Positions 14,381 through 19,800 of a stretch of 19,800 nucleotides of DNA are shown in pieces. The notes under the pieces are model-generated. The model was not told the origin of the DNA. It worked only from the letters and a program-made list of their open reading frames with translations, and did no database searches. Source of the DNA: JBFWUW01 sp050247075 (GTDB lineage Bacteria > Planctomycetota > Planctomycetia > Pirellulales > JBFWUW01); the NCBI GenBank assembly GCA_050247075.1, contig JBFWUW010000100.1, positions 1-19,800 on the forward strand. Reading direction: 5' to 3'. Position 1 is the stretch's first letter. Each line of letters begins with the position of its first letter. The position numbers were made by a program, and so were the translations under genes.

Positions 14381-15355
14381 ATGTCGGAAACGTCCGCCAA
14401 TTCCGCCCGTTTGTCTCCAGAGCCTTTGCCAGGCAACATTATCAGCGTGCAGCCCGGCAGCGGTTTTTGTTATCGTCTGGAATTGCGCTGGGGCATTTTT
14501 AGGCGGTGGTGGCTAAAACGGTTTCGGCCCGGCTATGTTCAGCGAATGGCCGCCACCCGCGTAGGCAGCGACGCCGGGGCACCGCATGAGATCCTCGATC
14601 CGCGCGATCTGAAATTTTGCCGCAACCTTTGCCAATGCGATTGGCCAAACGGTCAAGATCCATTTGCCTGGCGCGAGCGTATCCCGCTGGCACGTTGGGG
14701 CTTGGCTGAAGTATTGCTAATGGGTACGCCGCTACTGGCGGCCGCCGTAGCCCTGGGATTCACCCCCTGGTGGTACGCCAGCCTGGTTCCCTTGGTACTG
14801 CTGGGCTGGGTATTGTGGTTTTTCCGCGATCCAACCCGCCAGGTGTCAGGTGAACCGGGTCTGGTCATTTCTCCGGCAGACGGCAAAGTGGTTGAAATTG
14901 TGCGGTTGGACTATCACGAGTTTATCGACGGGCCGGCCGTGCGAATCGGCATTTTCTTGAATATCTTCAATGTCCACATCAACCGGGCACCGCTCGATTG
15001 CCGCGTGATCCGCTTGCGGTACGAGCCGGGCAAATTCCTTAACGCCTTGAATCCCCAAAGCGCGCTAGAGAACGAAAACATGTGGATTGGCCTGGAGGAA
15101 CAGGCATTCCCACACCGTCGGCTGGTCGTGCGCCAGATAGCCGGAGCCATCGCCCGACGCATTGTTTGTGGACTGCGGTCGGGTGAAGTCCTTGAACGAG
15201 GCCAGAAGTTTGGGATGATTAAACTAGGCTCGCGGACGGAACTGATCCTGGCCGACGAATCGGGACTAAAGATTGAGACGCAAGTCGGCCAACATGTACA
15301 AGCCGGCGGCACGATTCTGGCAAAGTATGCCAGCACCGAAAAATCCGCCGATTGA
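14381..15355 (+). CDS. psd: Phosphatidylserine decarboxylase, archaeal-type, with N-terminal extension
   Basis: Converts phosphatidylserine to phosphatidylethanolamine at the membrane. It is a pyruvoyl enzyme formed by self-cleavage. The short-form core starts near residue 97 (WRERIPLARWGLAEVLL), with two hydrophobic segments (about 105-147), then SPADGKV (Asp167), NVHINRAP (His199) and the cleavage site KLGSRTEL, where cutting between Gly283 and Ser284 would create the pyruvoyl group. The LGSR form is typical of the archaeal-type family. Residues 1-95 are an extra region not found in the usual roughly 220-residue enzyme; it contains RRWWLKRFRPGYV and CRNLCQCDW. The start at 14381 has no clear ribosome binding site. 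It heads the run psd-pssA-ribE and is followed by two palindromic repeats. Confidence 0.88.
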   Translation: MSETSANSARLSPEPLPGNIISVQPGSGFCYRLELRWGIFRRWWLKRFRPGYVQRMAATRVGSDAGAPHEILDPRDLKFCRNLCQCDWPNGQDPFAWRERIPLARWGLAEVLLMGTPLLAAAVALGFTPWWYASLVPLVLLGWVLWFFRDPTRQVSGEPGLVISPADGKVVEIVRLDYHEFIDGPAVRIGIFLNIFNVHINRAPLDCRVIRLRYEPGKFLNALNPQSALENENMWIGLEEQAFPHRRLVVRQIAGAIARRIVCGLRSGEVLERGQKFGMIKLGSRTELILADESGLKIETQVGQHVQAGGTILAKYASTEKSAD

Positions 15356-15364
15356 CCCCGATTA

Positions 15365-15388
15365 TGTAGGAGGCGTTTCCAACGCCGA
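15365..15388 (+). repeat. Palindromic dispersed repeat, copy 1
   Basis: TGTAGGA followed by the hairpin GGCGTT-TCC-AACGCC (15372-15386) and GA. It is the same family as the copies at 15394, 16905, 16935 and 17011. It sits in the psd-pssA gap, so it would be transcribed as an RNA hairpin inside the operon. Confidence 0.85.
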
Positions 15389-15393
15389 AAATT

Positions 15394-15417
15394 TGTAGGA
15401 GGCGATTCCATCGCCGA
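15394..15417 (+). repeat. Palindromic dispersed repeat, copy 2
   Basis: TGTAGGA followed by GGCGAT-TCC-ATCGCC (15401-15415) and GA. It is 29 bases downstream of copy 1 in the same orientation. Relative to copy 1, the last pair of each stem arm has changed on both sides, keeping the pairing. Confidence 0.85.
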
Positions 15418-15444
15418 TTGGTCCGCTCCACCCGTTCATAATTC

Positions 15445-16275
15445 ATGAAACGTATCCGCAAACTTGCCATCCTGCCGACGATGTTCACGCTGGGCAACCT
15501 GGTCTGCGGGTTTTTCGCCATCGTCATCGCGGCGCGCGTGGACAAGCCGGGCGATGTTCCGCACACGATCGAATTCGTGGCCCGGCAAGACGTGTTCAAT
15601 TGCATGCTGGCCGGCTGGTTGATCATCCTGGCGATGATTTTTGACGCTTTGGATGGCCACGTCGCGCGGCTGACTCGGACATCCAGCGACTTTGGGGCCG
15701 AGTTGGACAGCCTCTGCGATATGGTGACATTCGGCGTGGCACCGGCCTTTTTGTTGGTCAAACTATGCCCCAAATTCACCTATCTGCACAACGAGGCGGT
15801 GTGGATTATTGCCGCCACATTTGCCGTATGCGCGGCCTTGCGGCTGGCGCGCTTCAATGTGGAAAGCGGCGAAGACGACGACCACATGAATTTCAGCGGC
15901 TTGCCGTCGCCGGCGGCCGCATCGACCGTGGCCGGTTTTGCCATCTTGTTTCATTCACTTCTGCGAGAAAACAGCACGTTTAACTACGCGGAACAGGTGT
16001 ATCAGTTCTTGCAGACGGTCTTGCCGTTCTTCACTCTGTGCGTGGCCGTGCTGATGGTGTCGCGTGTCCGCTACCCGCACCTGGTGAACCAGTTTTTCCG
16101 GGGGCACAAGAGCTTCAACCACTTGGTGGCGGTGGTGTTTACGGTCGTGGCGGTGATGCTGGTTCGCGGCTACTCGTTGGCGATAGTCAGCACGGCGTTT
16201 GCATTGAGCGGGCCAGCACGATACGTCTGGCGCGAAATTCAACAGCGCACCACGCGGGAAGAGCCGTTGTATTAG
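15445..16275 (+). CDS. pssA: CDP-diacylglycerol--serine O-phosphatidyltransferase
   Basis: Transfers a phosphatidyl group from CDP-diacylglycerol to serine, making the phosphatidylserine that the upstream psd product decarboxylates. It is an integral membrane protein of 276 residues. The CDP-alcohol phosphotransferase signature is complete: Asp67, Asp70-Gly71, Ala74-Arg75, Gly84, Asp88, Asp92 (DALDGHVARL ... GAELDSLCD). Hydrophobic segments cover about 8-31, 52-68, 93-108, 115-130, 145-162, 190-210 and 230-260, normal for this family. The ATG at 15445 starts the family-typical 'KR.RKLAILPTMFTLGN' opening. There is no strong ribosome binding site. ribE starts 28 bases after its stop. Confidence 0.93.
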   Translation: MKRIRKLAILPTMFTLGNLVCGFFAIVIAARVDKPGDVPHTIEFVARQDVFNCMLAGWLIILAMIFDALDGHVARLTRTSSDFGAELDSLCDMVTFGVAPAFLLVKLCPKFTYLHNEAVWIIAATFAVCAALRLARFNVESGEDDDHMNFSGLPSPAAASTVAGFAILFHSLLRENSTFNYAEQVYQFLQTVLPFFTLCVAVLMVSRVRYPHLVNQFFRGHKSFNHLVAVVFTVVAVMLVRGYSLAIVSTAFALSGPARYVWREIQQRTTREEPLY

Positions 16276-16303
16276 GCCTTTTCAGAATGGACCGTTTGTT
16301 CGC

Positions 16304-16909
16304 ATGTTTACTGGTTTGGTCGAAGCCTTGTCCACGGTCGCCCGGATCGTCGATGCGCCGCCCGGCAAACTGCTGGAGATCGATGCCTCTGCCATTGCGG
16401 ACGGCATTGCGCTGGGTGACAGCATCTCTGTATCGGGCTGCTGTCTGACGGTTGTGGGCCAGGCGGAAGGCATTCTGCGGTTTCAGGCCGGTCCAGAGAC
16501 GCTGGCCCGAACCAATCTGGGCCAATTGCGAGAGGGGGGCACGGTCAACTTGGAACGCTCGTTGCAGGCTGGCGGCCGCTTGGGCGGGCATTTTGTTACC
16601 GGACATATCGACGGGCTGGCAACCGTTTTCGAACGACAAGACCAAGGAGAGTGGTCCACGCTTTGGTTTACGGTTCCGCGAGGGCTGATTCCGCAAATAG
16701 CGTCGAAAGGCAGCGTGGCCATCGACGGCGTCAGCCTGACCGTGGTCGAGGTCGCGGATGATCGGTTCAGCGTGCAACTTATTCCCCACACGCTCGCCGT
16801 CACCACGCTGGGCAGCAAGCAAGTCGGCGACCGCGTCAATCTGGAAACGGATCTGCTGGCCAAGTACGTCGCTACTCAAATGGCCGCGATTTCCCCGCCA
16901 GGTTTGTAG
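16304..16909 (+). CDS. ribE: Riboflavin synthase, alpha subunit
   Basis: Dismutates two 6,7-dimethyl-8-ribityllumazine molecules into riboflavin and the pyrimidine precursor, the last step of the pathway in which ribD (7208-8329) acts earlier. The 201 residues form two lumazine-binding repeats. The first starts with the hallmark MFTGLVEAL and contains GDSISVSGCCLTVV; the second starts at GGHFVTGHIDG and contains GSVAIDGVSLTVVEV. The family's trimerisation helix at the C-terminus is present in short form (VNLETDLLAKYV). The stop codon TAG (16907-16909) lies inside a dispersed repeat that starts at 16905, so the last residues (ISPPGL) may have been shaped by that insertion. In some nomenclatures the gene is ribC. 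Confidence 0.93.
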   Translation: MFTGLVEALSTVARIVDAPPGKLLEIDASAIADGIALGDSISVSGCCLTVVGQAEGILRFQAGPETLARTNLGQLREGGTVNLERSLQAGGRLGGHFVTGHIDGLATVFERQDQGEWSTLWFTVPRGLIPQIASKGSVAIDGVSLTVVEVADDRFSVQLIPHTLAVTTLGSKQVGDRVNLETDLLAKYVATQMAAISPPGL

Positions 16910-16929
16910 GAGGCGATTCCGTCGCCCAT
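16905..16929 (+). repeat. Palindromic dispersed repeat, copy 3, containing the ribE stop
   Basis: TGTAGGA followed by GGCGAT-TCC-GTCGCC and CAT. The apical pair is T-G, a wobble pair in RNA, so the stem is kept. The TAG within TGTAGG is the ribE stop codon. Confidence 0.8.
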
Positions 16930-16934
16930 CATTT

Positions 16935-16959
16935 TGTAGGTGGCGTTTCCAACGCCGAT
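16935..16959 (+). repeat. Palindromic dispersed repeat, copy 4
   Basis: TGTAGGT followed by GGCGTT-TCC-AACGCC and GAT. It is 30 bases downstream of copy 3 in the same orientation, mirroring the spacing of copies 1 and 2. Confidence 0.8.
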
Positions 16960-17010
16960 GAAACCGCGGGAGGCCCCGTCAACACCCTTTCGCATCATCC
17001 CACGCAATTC

Positions 17011-17036
17011 AATCGGCGATGGAATCGCCTCCGACA
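17011..17036 (-). repeat. Palindromic dispersed repeat, copy 5, inverted
   Basis: Read on the minus strand it is TGTCGGA followed by GGCGAT-TCC-ATCGCC and GATT. Lying inverted to copies 3 and 4, it could also pair with copy 3 over about 16 bases to form a long hairpin between ribE and rsmA. Confidence 0.8.
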
Positions 17037-17063
17037 GGTTCTTACCTCCCACCCCCGCGCAAA

Positions 17064-17987
17064 ATGTCCGCTTCCTCAACATTCAATCAAACGCAGTCCT
17101 TTCTTGCCCGGCGTTTTGCCGAGGCTGGCATTCGCCCGCAGCAGCGGCATGGGCAAAATTTCTTGATCGACATGAATCTGGTGCGGTTGCTGCTGCAAAC
17201 GGCAGAGATCGGGCCCAACGATGTCGTGTTGGAAGTCGGCACGGGCACGGGTTCGCTGACGGCGCTGATGTCCCAGGTTGCCGCGGCGGTGGTGACCGTG
17301 GAGATTGATCCCCACTTGTACCAACTGGCCAGCGAGGAACTGATCGACTGCCCTAATGTGACCATGTTGCATCAAGATGCCCTGCGCAATAAAAATGCGC
17401 TGCATCCAGTGGTGCTGGCGGCCGTGGCCGAAAAAATGGCGGAATCGCCCGGCCGCCGTTTCAAACTGGTTGCCAATCTGCCGTACTGCGTGGCGACGCC
17501 GATTCTGGCCAACCTGCTTTCCAGCCAACCGTTGCCGTTCAGCATGACGGCCACGATTCAAAAAGAAGTCGCGGAGCGTCTGATCGCGCCGCCATCCACC
17601 AAGGACTATAGCGCCCTGAGCATTTGGATGCAGAGCCAGTGCCAGGTGGAATTAGTACGGATTATGCCGCCGTCTGTTTTTTGGCCGCGCCCCAAGGTTG
17701 ACTCGGCCATCGTGCGGATCACCATCGACGAGAGCCGCCGACGGCAAATACCCGGCCTGGAATTCTTCCACGATTTCGTGCGGGCGATGTTCTTTCACCG
17801 CCGCAAGCTGCTCCGCTCGGTACTGGAGAGCGGCTACAAGGGCCGGCTTTCCAAACAAGATGCCGACCAGATCATCGCCGCGCTATCGCTCTCGCCAACG
17901 GTGCGCGCCGAGGAACTGGATGTGGCCACGATGCTGAAACTGTGCGAACAAGTCCGGGCACGGGTGGGGACATCGCCGCAACCCTAA
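17064..17987 (+). CDS. rsmA: 16S rRNA dimethyladenosine transferase (RsmA/KsgA)
   Basis: Dimethylates the two adjacent adenines near the 3' end of 16S rRNA using S-adenosylmethionine, a late step of small-subunit maturation. It has 307 residues, slightly longer than the usual 270-290. The motifs are in order: RHGQNFLID (28-36), motif I LEVGTGTGSLTAL (56-68), acidic Glu80 of motif II (VTVEIDPHL), motif IV NLPYCVATPIL (138-148), and the C-terminal domain with FWPRPKVDSAIV and FFHRRKLLRSVL. The Met at 17064 is chosen because the frame upstream of it runs through dispersed repeat copy 5. It converges on the DUF1800 gene across a large inverted repeat. Confidence 0.94.
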   Translation: MSASSTFNQTQSFLARRFAEAGIRPQQRHGQNFLIDMNLVRLLLQTAEIGPNDVVLEVGTGTGSLTALMSQVAAAVVTVEIDPHLYQLASEELIDCPNVTMLHQDALRNKNALHPVVLAAVAEKMAESPGRRFKLVANLPYCVATPILANLLSSQPLPFSMTATIQKEVAERLIAPPSTKDYSALSIWMQSQCQVELVRIMPPSVFWPRPKVDSAIVRITIDESRRRQIPGLEFFHDFVRAMFFHRRKLLRSVLESGYKGRLSKQDADQIIAALSLSPTVRAEELDVATMLKLCEQVRARVGTSPQP

Positions 17988-17988
17988 G

Positions 17989-18272
17989 GAACTGGCCCGA
18001 AGTGACTTCGGCGTCTTTCCGCCCTCACCCTGCCCTCTCCCAATGAGGTTGTGCAGCTTTTTAGTTCAGTAGCATCCACGGATTGTGCGATTTGCTGTGT
18101 TGATTAGCGTCTTTCCTCAAGCACGCGCAGCAATGAATGCACTTGAATCTGGTGCAATGCTCAGTGTGTTTCGTTCCAGACGCGGCACAAAGCACTGAAA
18201 GTCAACAACTTAAAAGCTGCACGACCTCCAATGGGCGAGGGGCTTCATGACGAAGTCATTCCGGGCCAGTTC
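17989..18272. repeat. Large inverted repeat filling the convergent rsmA / DUF1800 gap
   Basis: The left arm 17989-18010 (GAACTGGCCCG...) and the right arm 18251-18272 are inverted copies matching at 20 of 22 bases. An inner pair, CCCTCTCCC (18033-18041) and GGGCGAGGG (18233-18241), matches at 8 of 9. The arms start one base after the rsmA stop codon and end directly before the DUF1800 stop codon. Without the 184-bp insertion at 18045 the sequence would form a compact hairpin suited to be a bidirectional terminator or a REP-like palindrome. Confidence 0.75.
18045..18228. mobile_element. 184-bp MITE-like element
   Basis: The terminal inverted repeats are 18045-18066 (GAGGTTGTGCAGCTTTT...) and 18207-18228, matching at 20 of 22 bases. 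CAAT flanks both ends (18041-18044 and 18229-18232) as a likely 4-bp target-site duplication; CCAAT is an alternative reading that shares one base with the right end. Removing the element restores a hairpin CCCTCTCCC-AAT-GGGCGAGGG. There is no coding capacity, so it would need a transposase elsewhere in the genome. I cannot assign an IS family. Confidence 0.75.
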
Positions 18273-19661
18273 TCAACTCAACTGATACTCCGGCAAAGTG
18301 GCGATGGCCTGCACCAGCCGGGCCGCTCGAAGTTGCTGGCTGCCCGATGTGTCGCCGGCTAACGCCGCCAGTTGAATGCTTACGGCGTTGGGGGCGGGCG
18401 TTCCCAGCAGCAGTTCCGCCAGCCAGCGGGCCGAGTCAGCGGGCGTGTCGCCGGCGTAGCGTTGGATAATGGCGGCTAGCGGAACTTTTTGTCCGTAGCG
18501 GTTGTCAGCGCCGCTGACCATTTCCCAGACAAGATTGGCCCGCGCCAACAGGGTAGCCGAGTTGATCCATTCCTCGCCGCCGTCCCAACCTTTGACGTTG
18601 GGCGGATAAAACACGCCCTGGCCCATCGCCCGCAGGTCTTCAGCCAACGAGTACATGTTGGTCGCCCCTTCCAACGATCGCAGCAGCCCCACGGCAAACT
18701 CGACCGGCCCTTTGATGCGCTGCCGCACGGCCAACGGGGAAAAGAAGAGGTTGGAACGCAGCACGGTCGATACCAACCAGGCATTATCGTAATCGCGCGT
18801 GCGATACTCGCCAGCCAGCCCTTCGACCAGCGAGGCCGGCGGAGAAGACGTCTCGTTGATGAGCGCTCGAAATAGTTTCTTGACGATAAACTGCGCTGCC
18901 GCCGGTTGTGAAAGCAGAATGCGGATCACATCGTCGCCGTTCCAATCGCCACTTTGGCCCATGACGGTCTTGCCCCCTTCATCGTGTTGGCGTTTGTTGA
19001 TGCGGAAGGCATTCTGGCGGACTTCCCAACCGGTGAAGGCCCTGGCCGCCTCGCGAATATCGGCCTCGGTGTAATTGCCGATTCCCAGGCTGAACAGTTC
19101 CATTACTTCGCGGGCGAAGTTTTCGTTGGGGTGCGACTTGCGGTTGACCGCCGAGTCTAGCCACAACAGCATGGCCGGGTCTTGGGCCAACTCCTTGAGC
19201 ATCGGGCCGAACTTGCCCAGCGCGTGCTTGCGCAACAGCAGGTGCTGCTGGTGCATCAATCGCGCGTCGGTCACTTTTGCCGCGCTGGTGGCAAAATGGC
19301 CGTGCCAAAACAGGGCGATCCGATCGACCAGCGGATTGGGAGCCGACACCATGGTGTACAGCCACCAGGCCGGCAGATGCTGCACGCCGCCGCCGCCAAC
19401 CAGCGATTCCAGGGAGCGGCTGGCTTGTTTGTAGAACGAGCTGTTCTCTGGCGTGGCGGCCATCAATTCGTCCACGGTTTCTTGCGGGCCAGCGGCCACC
19501 GACCGCTGCAACTGTTCCCAGTTTCCGCCGAAGACCGCGCGGCGGTACAGATGCGCCGCCAGGTCAAGCGACCAAGGCTGATCCGGGGACGGTTCAAACG
19601 CGGCCCAGGCCCAACCGGGATCGACGGATTCCAACGGATTGGCGGCTTGTTCGTTGAACAT
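18273..19661 (-). CDS. DUF1800 family protein
   Basis: A 462-residue protein of the DUF1800 family, abundant in planctomycetes, of unknown biochemical function. The signature block is HPNENFAREVMELFSLGIGNYTEADI with ARAFTGW, preceded by RIALFWHGHFATSAAKV and followed by FIVKKLFRALI and the C-terminal PPNVKGWDGGEEWINSATLL. I chose the Met at 19661 (MFNEQAANPLE), with GGGAG about 11 bases upstream; the frame stays open to 19790 but the extra residues have no features. No signal peptide is visible from this start. In this phylum DUF1800 genes are usually paired with a DUF1501 gene directly downstream. Here the downstream side is the MITE-bearing inverted repeat and then convergent rsmA, so no partner follows. 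Confidence 0.88.
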   Translation of the reverse strand: MFNEQAANPLESVDPGWAWAAFEPSPDQPWSLDLAAHLYRRAVFGGNWEQLQRSVAAGPQETVDELMAATPENSSFYKQASRSLESLVGGGGVQHLPAWWLYTMVSAPNPLVDRIALFWHGHFATSAAKVTDARLMHQQHLLLRKHALGKFGPMLKELAQDPAMLLWLDSAVNRKSHPNENFAREVMELFSLGIGNYTEADIREAARAFTGWEVRQNAFRINKRQHDEGGKTVMGQSGDWNGDDVIRILLSQPAAAQFIVKKLFRALINETSSPPASLVEGLAGEYRTRDYDNAWLVSTVLRSNLFFSPLAVRQRIKGPVEFAVGLLRSLEGATNMYSLAEDLRAMGQGVFYPPNVKGWDGGEEWINSATLLARANLVWEMVSGADNRYGQKVPLAAIIQRYAGDTPADSARWLAELLLGTPAPNAVSIQLAALAGDTSGSQQLRAARLVQAIATLPEYQLS

Positions 19662-19800
19662 GATAGGGTTCGCTCCCGCGCGTATTCGGACATGACTTGC
19701 GGCAATTTCAAATTGTACGGCGGCCGCGCTCGCGGATGCAACAACCGTTTGGTTTTGCTCTCGGCTGAGAGCCAGCCCATTGCAAAACATTCGCTCTGCG

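Noticed and set aside
19757..19772. GCTCTC-GGCT-GAGAGC hairpin upstream of the DUF1800 gene
   Set aside because: A 6-bp stem alone is common in GC-rich DNA; there is no T run and no position that decides a function.

Overview
The window looks like chromosomal DNA of a planctomycete (Planctomycetota, probably Pirellulales-like). This is an inference from gene content and style: a PQQ-type beta-propeller protein with the mature start DWPQWRGP, a DUF1800 protein, an adenosylcobalamin-dependent ribonucleotide reductase, an archaeal-type phosphatidylserine decarboxylase with a long extra N-terminus, and short dispersed palindromic repeats of the TGTAGGAGGCGATTCC kind. No single marker fixes the species.

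Bases 1 to about 2580 are accessory DNA. Five small, mostly unrecognisable genes all lie on the minus strand, including a winged-helix, excisionase-like protein and a protein with a C-terminal helix-turn-helix. This block ends exactly at the anticodon loop of a tRNA-Leu(CAA) gene, of which only the 5' half remains (2579-2616). This is the signature of an integrative element inserted by a tyrosine recombinase. The integrase and the other end should lie to the left of the window. After it come about 500 bases with no gene I can support.

Bases 3123-6753 encode envelope proteins: an exported PQQ-like beta-propeller (+), converging on a membrane-anchored LysM protein (-) that follows a signal-peptide-bearing putative outer-membrane beta-barrel protein (-). 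The riboflavin deaminase/reductase ribD (-, 7208-8329) is divergent from a PAS-AAA-Fis regulator (8469-9857). That regulator looks like a sigma54 activator but has lost the GAFTGA loop, the Walker A lysine and the Walker B acidic pair. A HisA-related TIM-barrel enzyme (COG1411-like) follows it. After a 438-base regulatory region containing a strong operator-like dyad comes nrdJ, closed by a textbook terminator.

Bases 14381-17987 form a same-strand housekeeping run: psd and pssA (phosphatidylethanolamine synthesis), ribE (riboflavin synthase, partner of RibD) and rsmA/ksgA (16S rRNA dimethylation). Five copies of a covarying palindromic repeat sit in its gaps. The gap between rsmA and the convergent DUF1800 gene is one large inverted repeat, into whose apex a 184-bp MITE-like element with near-perfect terminal inverted repeats and a 4-bp target duplication has inserted.

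The observations I would follow first are the tRNA-Leu integration junction, the degenerate enhancer-binding-like regulator, the nested MITE and the covarying repeat family. I saw no CRISPR array, no complete RNA gene and no complete defence or secretion system.
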